Positions 1 through 8,138 of a DNA stretch of 63,614 nucleotides are shown here, in pieces (positions within the stretch are counted from its first letter, which is position 1; the number at the start of each line of letters is the position of its first letter). Both the position numbers and the translations under genes were made by a program. Source of the DNA: Providencia sp. (GTDB lineage Bacteria > Pseudomonadota > Gammaproteobacteria > Enterobacterales > Enterobacteriaceae); assembly GCF_003533305.1 (NCBI RefSeq), contig NZ_DOEH01000024.1, forward strand, positions 1 to 63,614, given 5' to 3'. Below the pieces are notes generated by a model that was not told the origin of the DNA, did no database searches, and saw only the letters and a program-made list of their open reading frames with translations.

Positions 1-5
1 GCAAC

Positions 6-41
6 GGGGCGCATTAAACCGTATTAGGCTGTTTACGTCAA
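6..41 (-). promoter_or_regulatory. Stringent-type stable-RNA promoter reading off the left edge
   Basis: On the minus strand there is a -35 TTGACG (36-41), a 17-base spacer and a -10 TTTAAT (13-18). A GC-rich discriminator GCGCCCC (6-12) follows, and the sequence upstream of the -35 (about 42-64) is A/T-rich like an UP element. A GCGCCC discriminator is typical of tRNA and rRNA promoters under stringent control. In E. coli a tRNA-Phe gene lies next to yjdC, so a tRNA just outside the window is expected, but this is inference. Confidence 0.6.
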
Positions 42-127
42 TGGATTTTTAATAAAAAACCTTAATTACTGACTGAGTGTTTTCTTTTTCGACAAAACTT
101 GACCGTTTAACGCGCTGACGATGATTT

Positions 128-706
128 TTAGCTCAATGCGCCTTTTTTACGGCATAATGCAATGGCTAAAATATCTTCAGAAAGATGTTGAGCAATCTGC
201 ACATCTTTTATGTCGTGCTGAACCAAAAGGCGGTTAAGGCAGCCTTCTAAAACTAACTCCATCTGGTTAGCGACTAATTCTGAATCTTCAATATCAAGCT
301 CATCTAATAACTCTTTTGTGAAGCGAAATGAATTATCTTTTTGTAGGCGACTTAGTTGATGAATAGGGTGGTCTGAGTCAGGGTAATAGCTGCAAGCTGA
401 GATAAACAGACAGCCAGGGAAACGCTCTTCGCTGACCTTTTCACTCAGTTGTTGGTAACGTTCTGTTAGCTTCTGTTGAGGACTCAGCGATTCATCAAGG
501 AGCGTTTGGCGTTGCCATGTTTCAATCTGTTGCCCGTGAAAACGCAAGCAATCATAGATAAGGGCTTCATCATCTGGCCAAAACTGGCGAATGGTCGCGA
601 AATCAGGCTCAATTTCATTCAGTAGGTTTTCCGTTGATGCGGATAAACCTTGTTTTTCCAGTTGGTTTAAGGCATGGCTTAAGATCGTTTCACGCTGGAT
701 AGGCAT
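128..706 (-). CDS. yjdC: TetR-family regulator YjdC
   Basis: This 192-residue TetR-like protein matches my memory of E. coli YjdC through most of its length. Shared stretches include FWPD-EA-YD, YPGCLFI-AC--YPD--HPIHQL, and QMELVLEGCL near the C-terminus. The N-terminal helix-turn-helix is divergent, as in YjdC. I chose the ATG at 706 because GGAG lies 6 bases upstream; two earlier in-frame ATGs at 718 and 712 have no comparable site. Its target is unknown. In E. coli yjdC follows dcuA-cutA-dsbD on the same strand. Here the allantoin island lies between yjdC and dcuA. Confidence 0.85.
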   Translation of the reverse strand: MPIQRETILSHALNQLEKQGLSASTENLLNEIEPDFATIRQFWPDDEALIYDCLRFHGQQIETWQRQTLLDESLSPQQKLTERYQQLSEKVSEERFPGCLFISACSYYPDSDHPIHQLSRLQKDNSFRFTKELLDELDIEDSELVANQMELVLEGCLNRLLVQHDIKDVQIAQHLSEDILAIALCRKKGALS

Positions 707-999
707 TATCATCTCCATCAGAATATTTCCCAGTTTGATTCATCATAGCAATGTTCAATATCTAATTATAGCGGTTTGCTTTATGAACGGAAAAACTAAG
801 CGTGAATACGTATTGTACTGTTTACTGAGATAATTGAAGAGGGTGTCGGAAAACGGGCAGTAAAGTAGGTATATAATTTATTGATATTTAAGGATTGAAA
901 ACACTTATTTGAAAAAAAACATACGCTAATATTTTAATGTGGTCTTAGATGAGTGAATTAAAGAACTATAGTCATTAGATTTCGATATTTTTCATTATG

Positions 1000-1097
1000 G
1001 GAAATAGGAAATAGGAAATAGGAAATAGGAAATAGGAAATAGGAAATAGGAAATAGGAAATAGGAAATGGGAAATAGGAAATGGGAAATAGGAAATG
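1000..1097. repeat. 7-bp tandem repeat, 14 copies of GGAAATA/G
   Basis: Fourteen head-to-tail 7-base units can be counted from 1000 to 1097. Eleven read GGAAATA. Units 10, 12 and 14 read GGAAATG, so variants alternate with the consensus at the right end. Such perfect short repeats normally vary in copy number by slippage. It lies outside any recognised gene, downstream of the MrpJ-like gene and upstream of yjdC. Confidence 0.95.
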
Positions 1098-1105
1098 GGA
1101 AGGGA

Positions 1106-1121
1106 GGGGGGTAATCCCCCC
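1106..1121. terminator. G6-TAAT-C6 hairpin, possible terminator
   Basis: A perfect 6-bp G/C stem with a TAAT loop follows the tandem repeat. It lies downstream of the MrpJ-like gene (minus strand, stop at 1163). No T-run follows on that side: the minus strand continues into the TTTCC-rich repeat. A terminator role is possible but weak. Confidence 0.3.
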
Positions 1122-1162
1122 GAGCCTAAATTAATCAATAATGTTTTATTTATATTTGAACA

Positions 1163-1456
1163 TTAATGAATCAACTTAGCTTCTGTATTGAAATTAACGA
1201 AATAAAAACTAAAAATATTCTTAACAAACTCGTCAATATCATGCTTTCTTAAGTCCAGAGCCTGTAAAATATCTAAAAGGCCTTGTATGGTAAGTGCATT
1301 TATGCCCCGTTCATAGCGAGAAACTTGTTGCTGGCTAATGCTGAGTCGAGAGGCGAGTTGTGCTCCAGTAAGGCCAACTTTTTTTCTACGGAGTTTTAAA
1401 AACTGGCCAATGTAAATAGACACTTCTGCATCTTCAAGTTGTAGATTATTTGTCAT
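1163..1456 (-). CDS. MrpJ-like XRE-family helix-turn-helix regulator
   Basis: A 97-residue protein with a Cro/C1-type helix-turn-helix at about residues 19-70. The recognition-helix stretch SISQQQVSRYERG resembles MrpJ, the fimbria/motility switch of Proteus mirabilis, and its many paralogues in Proteus and Providencia. MrpJ-type genes usually close fimbrial operons. No fimbrial genes are visible here, so this is an orphan copy. The C-terminal tail of about 25 residues is hydrophobic and not recognised. Family assignment is fairly sure; a role in motility or adhesion is inference. Confidence 0.7.
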   Translation of the reverse strand: MTNNLQLEDAEVSIYIGQFLKLRRKKVGLTGAQLASRLSISQQQVSRYERGINALTIQGLLDILQALDLRKHDIDEFVKNIFSFYFVNFNTEAKLIH

Positions 1457-1959
1457 TCCTACTCCAGATAATATTGATGTAGGAGAATAATATTATTTAA
1501 ATATGGAATTCAACATAAAATCATTCCCAGTGAAATATATATAAATATATATGAGGTGTTTCTGACGCGTATTAAACAAGGTTAATCATGTCATTTCCAA
1601 TATTTATGACTAATGGATATTGGTATTTCAATAGATACTACCTATTTCAACTACGCAGGATAAGAGTGACAAAGTGGTTTTTTGCGGATTATAAAGCCTT
1701 TGTTTTTATTTTCAATGGTGTTTTATGCTGAATTTGTTTGTTTGAGATTCATTGTATAATATTAAATTTCACAAGTACTGTTGGGGTAGATATCTTATAT
1801 TGGGCATTATTTTAGTGAGATAGAAATTGTTTGTTACACTAACACTGAGAGTATTAATATATATGTTTCAAATGAAACTTTTTATTCGTAGTACTTGTGA
1901 ATAAACAATTCTATCTTAATTTATCATTTTTTTTACTATTGGAAACATAAATTGATATT
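1457..1959. other. AT-rich gene-free stretch with nested inverted repeats
   Basis: No coding region is convincing in these 503 bases between the MrpJ-like gene and uraD. An 11-bp perfect inverted repeat occurs at 1769-1779 (TCACAAGTACT) and 1890-1900. A second imperfect pair relates 1819-1838 (GATAGAAATTGTTT...) to the complement of 1899-1916. GTTTCAAATGAAAC at about 1865-1878 is a perfect 14-base palindrome. I cannot assign any of these to a known site. Confidence 0.55.
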
Positions 1960-2538
1960 TTATTTAACTTGATCTAAAAGACGAAATAAAACTATCTTAT
2001 ATTCTTGTTGCATAGCAATATTAAGTTCTGTTTCTTTTTTATTTTGCATTCTCGCTCTAGCTGAGGCGAATATTTGTTCCTTCGTCGCATTTTTTACAGC
2101 TAATAAAAAAGGAAAGCCAAATTTTTGGCGATAAGTTTCGTTAAGTTGTGCTAATTCTTTCGCCTCAGTTTCAGTACATTCATTTAATCCCGCACTTGAT
2201 TGTTCTCCTTGAGATAGCAATGCAATGTCGTTATTACGCAAAGTCTTACAAGCAAGTTCAGGGTGAGATTTAATCAGCTCTAACTGTTTATCGGTTCCTG
2301 CATTTTCAACTACGTTGACAATATCGATATACATATCAACAAAGCCTGTAAATGGTCGTTGTTTTGCGGCTTCAACGATAGGCCAGGTGGTATCTTCAAA
2401 AATAGCGGAAAGAGATTTTTCATAGTTATCCGCTGACATACTATTGAGTTCATCAATAGTATAAGTTTGATTGGAAAAAGCATAATTTGACGTTAAGAGT
2501 AACGTTAATGGAAGAATGAATTTTTTAATTAATAGCAT
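1960..2538 (-). CDS. uraD: OHCU decarboxylase (UraD family) with a predicted signal peptide
   Basis: OHCU decarboxylase turns 2-oxo-4-hydroxy-4-carboxy-5-ureidoimidazoline into (S)-allantoin, the last step of urate breakdown. Family hallmarks are present in order: HPELA (catalytic His at about residue 92), a GEQ--AGL stretch (about 111-118), LN--Y--KFGFPF (about 131-143), and a C-terminal A-AR-QN---E segment. The N-terminus has KK at 5-6, a hydrophobic run at 7-19 and AFS before N23, which is a standard export signal. I chose the ATG at 2538 because AAAGGA lies 6 bases upstream; the ATG at 2553 has none. The mature protein has two cysteines (97 and 121). It lies 139 bases downstream of allE on the same strand, probably in the same operon. 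Most described UraD proteins are cytoplasmic or peroxisomal, so the signal peptide is unusual. Confidence 0.8.
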   Translation of the reverse strand: MLLIKKFILPLTLLLTSNYAFSNQTYTIDELNSMSADNYEKSLSAIFEDTTWPIVEAAKQRPFTGFVDMYIDIVNVVENAGTDKQLELIKSHPELACKTLRNNDIALLSQGEQSSAGLNECTETEAKELAQLNETYRQKFGFPFLLAVKNATKEQIFASARARMQNKKETELNIAMQQEYKIVLFRLLDQVK

Positions 2539-2676
2539 AGGGAATCCTTTCATGTTAAAGATGAAATATTAATAAACTTAAATTAAGAATGAAATTTAAA
2601 TATTTAGATATTAAATACGTAAAGGAAAGGCATTTTTTATAAAATGCCTTTTATCTAACTTTGATAAAATAATCAA

Positions 2677-3462
2677 TCAGAGCTCAATATCTCGATTACA
2701 ATCTTTTGAGTAAATATAACTAAATTCTTTATCGCCAACCGCGTAACCGGCCTGAAGTGCATAAGATGCCATAAAGATATAGTCGCCTTCTTTCACCGGA
2801 ACCCAGTCATTATCTAGGTTATACATACCTTGGCCAGTTAAAATTAGCGCCCCATGTTCTTGGTAGTGAGTTTCAATATAGCCGTGGCTTGCGCCTGGCT
2901 GGAACGTAAGAATATGAATGTTCATATCAAAACCGAGATCTTTCGGCAGTAAATCTTGAAGGTGTACATTATGCATGCCTTCGTAATCAATTTTAGGTAA
3001 TTTATTGGTATTACCACATACGACATGAGCTTTATGACCTGCTGTAGGTTCATAAACTCGTTTGTATAAAAATAATTTAGAGGCTTGGCCTTTATTATTA
3101 TTTTTAAAGCGTAAAGTAACGCCTGCGGGACAATATAAATAGCCACCTTGAGTTAATGCATGTTCTTCTTTATCTGAATAAGAGGTAATTTCACCGTCGA
3201 TGACATAAACAATGCACTCAATCTTACCGCCGCCAAATCCGACTAAGTTACCGCCTTCGTTATTGAGAGTCACAAGATAATCAACAAAACTTGCACCTAA
3301 TTTAGGTGTTGATAAGATAGTGACATTACAGTCGGTAAATCCCGGGATGATATTGCAGACAACACCATTAGGTGGAATGATGGCGTAATTATCTTTTTTG
3401 ATAATGGCGCGTGATGCTAAAATATCATTTGGATAGCCAATTTGATTATTTAAATAACCCAT
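2677..3462 (-). CDS. allE: (S)-ureidoglycine aminohydrolase AllE
   Basis: AllE hydrolyses (S)-ureidoglycine to (S)-ureidoglycolate and ammonia. The 261-residue protein has the double-cupin layout of the family. The first cupin covers about residues 50-130. The second, metal-binding cupin covers about 180-250 and contains H-YIETHYQEHGALILTGQG, which carries the Mn-ligand His and Glu residues. The length matches E. coli AllE (YlbA). It lies 100 bases after allC and shares its direction, so allD-allC-allE-uraD probably form one transcript from the allD promoter. AllE prevents spontaneous formation of the wrong isomer of its product. Confidence 0.93.
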   Translation of the reverse strand: MGYLNNQIGYPNDILASRAIIKKDNYAIIPPNGVVCNIIPGFTDCNVTILSTPKLGASFVDYLVTLNNEGGNLVGFGGGKIECIVYVIDGEITSYSDKEEHALTQGGYLYCPAGVTLRFKNNNKGQASKLFLYKRVYEPTAGHKAHVVCGNTNKLPKIDYEGMHNVHLQDLLPKDLGFDMNIHILTFQPGASHGYIETHYQEHGALILTGQGMYNLDNDWVPVKEGDYIFMASYALQAGYAVGDKEFSYIYSKDCNRDIEL

Positions 3463-3562
3463 ACCATACTCTCCTATAGAAATTGTTTTTTATTATCTTA
3501 TTTAATTATTCATGACATTTCAGTCAAATTAGAAAATAAATTTTTGAATATATTGAATATTG

Positions 3563-4795
3563 CTATTCAATATATGCCAGTTTATATAAAACTTCTGTGA
3601 GTAATTTTACCCCTTCAGCGAGGTCGGCGAGTTTCGTCGCTTCTGCTGGATTATGGCTAATACCATGAATACTCGGTACAAACATCATGACGGTAGGAAT
3701 GTGTGGTGCAAAAATTTGTGAGTCATGGCCTGCTCCACTATGCATGACTTTGTAGCTATATTTATTTTCTTCACAAATAGTCTTAACAAACTCAACCAGT
3801 TCATTATTCATGGGGATTGGGCTTTCATCCATCCACAAATTTATCTCAGCCGTAATCCCCATTTCTTGGCAAATACGCTGAATATCGTTTTCAATAATTT
3901 CAGTGAATTGGACTAATATTTGTTTGTCGGTATGACGACAATCAAGGGTGAAATCAGTTTGTCCGGGAACGACGTTAACGGTATTGGGGTGCGGCACTAC
4001 ACGGCCAAAAGTAAGTACTAACGGATCGCCATATTGTTTTGCTTTTTCAGTTGATTCAAAACAGATACGACTAAATGCGCAGATAGTATCTTTGCGATAT
4101 CCCATCGGTGTGGTGCCTGCATGGTTTGCTTCACCTTTTAACGTAATACTGTAGCGTCGTTGTCCAACAATATTATTAACGACTCCAATTGTAGTTTGCT
4201 CTCTCTCAAGAACATTACCTTGCTCAATATGTAGTTCGACAAATGTTTTGATATCATTACGAATGGGTTGATGAGCGGGACGAAATTGGAAGCCCGCAGT
4301 TGTCATGGCATCAACAAAATTAATCCCTTCAGCATCTGAAATGGATTTTACATCCTCAGATTTAGCGATGCCTACTACGTTTTTACTCCCCCAATAGGCA
4401 TAGGGAAACCGGCTACCTTCTTCCTCTGCTAGGGAAACAACCTCTAACGTTCGTAATGGTTGTCCATAGGTTTTTTGCAAATAGTCTAAGGCAATATAAG
4501 CGGCTTCAATACCAAATTGGCCATCAAGGTTTCCGCCGTTGACGACGGTATCAATATGCGAGCCTGAGAGTATGACTTGATCGGGATATTTACTGCCTTT
4601 AATTTGGCCAAATAAATTACCGATATCATCGTAATATGCATTTAATCCTGAATGTTCAAAGGCATTTTTTAATGCTTTTTGGGCGCTAATCCATTCAGGC
4701 GTATAAAGCAGGCGTGTCATGCCATTATTTTTAACAGCACCATGCTTGGATAACCAATTTGAAGTTTCTTGAACTTCATGTGTAAAGTTCTTCAT
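3563..4795 (-). CDS. allC: Allantoate amidohydrolase AllC
   Basis: AllC hydrolyses allantoate to ureidoglycine, ammonia and CO2 using two metal ions. It belongs to the M20 peptidase/amidase family. Visible ligands are H80 in GSHIDTV, D91 in GNLDGQ, the EEEG motif at 124-127, a His in the HIEQG motif at about 192, and a C-terminal His in the GISHNPAE segment. A small dimerisation domain is inserted at about 210-320. At 410 residues it is one shorter than I recall for E. coli AllC. It lies between allD and allE on the minus strand. No oddities are seen. Confidence 0.95.
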   Translation of the reverse strand: MKNFTHEVQETSNWLSKHGAVKNNGMTRLLYTPEWISAQKALKNAFEHSGLNAYYDDIGNLFGQIKGSKYPDQVILSGSHIDTVVNGGNLDGQFGIEAAYIALDYLQKTYGQPLRTLEVVSLAEEEGSRFPYAYWGSKNVVGIAKSEDVKSISDAEGINFVDAMTTAGFQFRPAHQPIRNDIKTFVELHIEQGNVLEREQTTIGVVNNIVGQRRYSITLKGEANHAGTTPMGYRKDTICAFSRICFESTEKAKQYGDPLVLTFGRVVPHPNTVNVVPGQTDFTLDCRHTDKQILVQFTEIIENDIQRICQEMGITAEINLWMDESPIPMNNELVEFVKTICEENKYSYKVMHSGAGHDSQIFAPHIPTVMMFVPSIHGISHNPAEATKLADLAEGVKLLTEVLYKLAYIE

Positions 4796-5051
4796 AAACT
4801 CACCAGTTAGTGATTTTTATACTGTGTGCTGTAGTAACAGACAGCTAGTGTTGTCACTAAACAGCAATATTTGTTCTCATAAGCTAAAGTAATTAATAGG
4901 TTCTGCGGTACGTTATTATTTGAAATGTCTTTCCCTAATTACCGGATGCCAGTGATCAGGGAAAGGAATACCGATATTATCTTAAGCTAAATCTTGAAAT
5001 TAAATATTTGCAGAAGAGATACCGACTAATTAATTTATCCCTATTTTTTAG

Positions 5052-6098
5052 TTAGCTAGCAAAGGGAGATTTATTGTTGTAAGACTTTTGGTAAATATCA
5101 TCAGAAATTAAATAATTATAAATTTCGTCTACAATCTCGATACCATTAGCTTCGCTTTGTTTTTCTCTATTTAAGCTGTTCTGCCCTGGATAAAGTACTT
5201 TTTCAAAACCAGGTGCAGGTTTAACGGCATTCAATTCTTGCATCACTTGGCTAATATGTTGACGGAACATCACAGGGTTAGTGAAATAGGCTGGATTTAT
5301 AACAATATGTAATTGCCCGAGCTCTCTTCCTTGTGTTAAATCATGGTACATGGAGCTCACATGTTTACCAAAAGGTAGCCCTAATAAAACGCCAGATAAA
5401 ATATCGACCATCATCATTAAGCCATAACCTTTAGGGCCTGCAATTGGTACTAAACCTGTAACTGCAAATGGATCAGTGGTTGGATTACCGTCTTTATCTA
5501 CTGCCCAAGTGTCAGGTATTTTTGCATTTTTAGAGCGAGCATCGAGTACTTTACCCCATGCTTGAACCGTGGTGGCCATATCAAAAGTGATATTATCGGT
5601 TTCACCGGGAGCAGAAAATGCAATTGGATTAGTACCGTAGTATGGCTCAGCGCCCCCATAAGGGACCACCATTGGGTCGGATTGACAGACTGAGATACCG
5701 ATCATGCCTGCATTTGAGGCTTGCTGAACAAAGTAGGATAACGCGCCACTATGACCGATGCGGCGAATGCCCACGACGGCGATACCGTTTTCTTCTGCCA
5801 TTTTAATGGCTTCATCCATACTGAGTTTTGCGGCAACATGGCCTGCGCCATTGTCACCATCAAAAACTGCGCTGCAAGGGCCGGTTTTTTCGAAAGTAAA
5901 ATTAGGTGAATTATTGGTTCCGCCTTTAGAAATGCGTTCTGAATAATATTCAACACGTACTGCTCCGTGGGAGTGAATTCCTTTGGCATCAGCATGAACT
6001 AACACGTCAGAAACAATACTTGCATGTTCTTCAGATAAACCTGCGGCATGAATTTTATTAGCGATAAGCTGGTGGAGTTTTTCTTTAGAAACTTTCAT
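5052..6098 (-). CDS. allD: Ureidoglycolate dehydrogenase AllD
   Basis: AllD oxidises (S)-ureidoglycolate to oxalurate with NAD(P)+. The 348-residue protein is in the LDH2/MDH2 (YlbC/YiaK) oxidoreductase family. Typical stretches are GIHSHGAVRVEYY near residue 40, the GNPI-like TNPIAFSAPG near 155, FDMATT near 170, and GYGLMMMVDILSG near 225. It is the first gene of the leftward operon and is divergent from allF across a 359-base gap. Oxalurate is the substrate of the AllFGH enzyme encoded on the other side. AAGGG upstream of the ATG supports the start. Confidence 0.93.
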   Translation of the reverse strand: MKVSKEKLHQLIANKIHAAGLSEEHASIVSDVLVHADAKGIHSHGAVRVEYYSERISKGGTNNSPNFTFEKTGPCSAVFDGDNGAGHVAAKLSMDEAIKMAEENGIAVVGIRRIGHSGALSYFVQQASNAGMIGISVCQSDPMVVPYGGAEPYYGTNPIAFSAPGETDNITFDMATTVQAWGKVLDARSKNAKIPDTWAVDKDGNPTTDPFAVTGLVPIAGPKGYGLMMMVDILSGVLLGLPFGKHVSSMYHDLTQGRELGQLHIVINPAYFTNPVMFRQHISQVMQELNAVKPAPGFEKVLYPGQNSLNREKQSEANGIEIVDEIYNYLISDDIYQKSYNNKSPFAS

Positions 6099-6457
6099 AC
6101 TTAAATAACCCTTTAGTGTTTTCGAAGTTTAATAAAACTCGGTGCTAGCATCAATGTATCAACTAAATTTGGAATAAATGTGATCTAGGTTATTTTTATC
6201 TGATTTTATTAAAAATTCCATAAATCAACATACAATTATTAGAATGTCTTAAATAGTCATTTAATTGAGATGTTTTCTTTCAATGCCATGCTTATTTTAA
6301 AGTAATTTCTAACAATATATAAAATGTGACCATTCTCAACTTATTTTTCTCTTTAATTTGTAATTTTGTTTTTCAATATAAATATGTATTTACTTTTTTA
6401 TCGAATATTAAGTAAATAAAATTCCGCCTAATAAAATGTTGTCTTAAGGATATTATT
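6099..6457. promoter_or_regulatory. Divergent allD / allF promoter region
   Basis: This very AT-rich stretch of 359 bases separates two divergent operons of the anaerobic allantoin branch. In E. coli the allD promoter is activated by the LysR-type protein AllS. I saw no unambiguous AllS site or perfect dyad, and no TTGGAAAAnTTTTCCAA palindrome. A partial CRP-like half (TGTGATCT at about 6179-6186) is present but lacks a partner. Confidence 0.4.
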
Positions 6458-8128
6458 ATGGTCCATGCCTTCATAAAAAAAGGGAGTTTCCAAGATTCAG
6501 TGAGTCTTATGCTGATATCTCGAAAATTAAGTGAATCTCCAAATGTATCTGAAATATCAGTCATGATGGGAACGCCTGCAAATAAATCATTGCTAGAGGC
6601 TACTGGTTTTTGGCATTCATCATTTGATGAAGCCACTCCGAATGATATTTGTGTTGCCATTAAAACTGAATCGGAAGATAGCGCAATTGTAGATGAAATC
6701 GTGATTGCCCTTGAAGGATCGCTAAAAGAAATAGCCCAAGGACAGCAACAAAAAGGAAAAAAACTTCAACGTGCGCGTAGCTGGCGGATGGCGAAAAGCA
6801 AATTGCCGGATGCAAATATTGCTCTCATTTCTATTGCAGGCGAATTTGCCGCAGAGCTTGCCAATCAAGCCTTAGATGATGGCTGCAATGTGATGATGTT
6901 TTCAGATAACGTGACACCTGAGGACGAACGAAATTTAAAAATCAAGGCAAGTAAACTAGGCTTAATTGTGATGGGACCCGATTGTGGAACCGCCTATTTA
7001 GCTGGCGCTCCCTTGGCTTTTTCTAATGTCGCGCCACAGGGCAATATCGGAATTATTGGCGCTTCAGGAACGGGTATTCAAGAGCTTATCTCTCAAATTA
7101 CCCTTGCGGGTCAAGGGATCACTCATGCAATTGGTTTAGGCGGCCGTGATTTGACCGCAGAGATTGGCGGCATCAGTGCGATGACGGCAATTGATTTGTT
7201 AGCAACAGACTCAAACAGTGATGTGATTGCTTTTGTTTCTAAGCCGCCGGCAAAAGAGATCCGTGCCAATGTTATTGAAAAGCTTAGGGCGCAAGGTAAG
7301 CCTGTTGTTGCCCTTTTTCTGGGAACCACTCCAGAGGTTCGACAAGATGGTAACCTCTATTTTACGGAAACATTGGATGAAACGGCGCGTATCGCTGCAA
7401 TGTTAGGGCGTGTACAAGCGGCAGCTAAAATTCAACCTCAAGGTCGCGGTAAAAAAATTGCTGGATTGTATGCGGGGGGAACTCTAGCAGCAGAATGTGC
7501 GATGCTACTCGCGACTAAGTTAGGCTTACAAACCGATGCAGCGCACTATCAAGGTATGATGCTAAATGAGGGTGGTCATAAAATTATTGATTTAGGTGAT
7601 GATTTTTATACGCAAGGTAAGCCTCATCCCATGATTGACCCATCAACGCGTAATCAGCAAATCGCGAGTTTGGCACAAAAAACCGAGATTGGGGTGTTAT
7701 TGCTTGATGTGGTGATTGGTTATGGTGCGCAGATTGATTCTGCTCAGACATTAGCAAAAGAAATTATATCACTAAAAGAGAAACGACCTACTAATGCCCC
7801 TATTGCGGTTATTGCAACCGTAACGGGAACAGAACAAGACCCTCAGGTACGCTCAGCGCAAATTACCTATTTAGAAGAGGCAGGTATTGCGGTGATGAAT
7901 TCACTTCCTGAAGCGGTGACCCTTGCCTGTGCTGTTATCTCACCTTCAATTCCCGCTTTTCCTCAACAAGAACATCAAATATTGCAAAGCGTCTCAGTAA
8001 TTAATGCTGGGGTTCGCAGTTTTGCTGACGACTTGCAAGCCAATGAGATCCCCGTTGTTCATTATCAATGGGCGCCTATTGCTGGTGGTAATCAAAAACT
8101 AGCTAATATTCTGAAAAAATTGAAATAA
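6458..8128 (+). CDS. allF: Oxamate carbamoyltransferase subunit AllF (FdrA)
   Basis: The 556-residue protein matches E. coli FdrA: MVHAFIKKG-FQDSVSLM at the start, VMMGTPANK near 35, PDANIALIS near 120, VMGPDCGTA near 175, GIIGASGTGIQEL near 200 and HAIGLGGRDL near 225. The C-terminus reads VVHYQW-P-AGGN. The CoA-binding/succinyl-CoA-synthetase-like fold has a glycine-rich GASGTG loop. FdrA, YlbE and YlbF have been reported as the subunits (AllF, AllG, AllH) of oxamate carbamoyltransferase, which splits oxalurate with phosphate into oxamate and carbamoyl phosphate. AAGGA lies 8 bases before the ATG. It is the first gene of allFGHK. Confidence 0.9.
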   Translation: MVHAFIKKGSFQDSVSLMLISRKLSESPNVSEISVMMGTPANKSLLEATGFWHSSFDEATPNDICVAIKTESEDSAIVDEIVIALEGSLKEIAQGQQQKGKKLQRARSWRMAKSKLPDANIALISIAGEFAAELANQALDDGCNVMMFSDNVTPEDERNLKIKASKLGLIVMGPDCGTAYLAGAPLAFSNVAPQGNIGIIGASGTGIQELISQITLAGQGITHAIGLGGRDLTAEIGGISAMTAIDLLATDSNSDVIAFVSKPPAKEIRANVIEKLRAQGKPVVALFLGTTPEVRQDGNLYFTETLDETARIAAMLGRVQAAAKIQPQGRGKKIAGLYAGGTLAAECAMLLATKLGLQTDAAHYQGMMLNEGGHKIIDLGDDFYTQGKPHPMIDPSTRNQQIASLAQKTEIGVLLLDVVIGYGAQIDSAQTLAKEIISLKEKRPTNAPIAVIATVTGTEQDPQVRSAQITYLEEAGIAVMNSLPEAVTLACAVISPSIPAFPQQEHQILQSVSVINAGVRSFADDLQANEIPVVHYQWAPIAGGNQKLANILKKLK

Positions 8129-8138
8129 GGGTTTGGAT

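Larger units (their letters stand above)
719..1162. other. Gene-free stretch between yjdC and the MrpJ-like gene
   Basis: No convincing coding region is visible in these 444 bases. The stretch holds the 7-bp tandem repeat (1000-1097) and a short G/C hairpin (1106-1121). The part from 719 to 999 is AT-rich and must contain the yjdC promoter, but I could not pick out a clear -35/-10 pair. Confidence 0.6.

Noticed and set aside
5702..5995. Second minus-strand open frame inside allD
   Set aside because: It is out of frame with a fully intact AllD and has no start signal; a shadow of the real gene.
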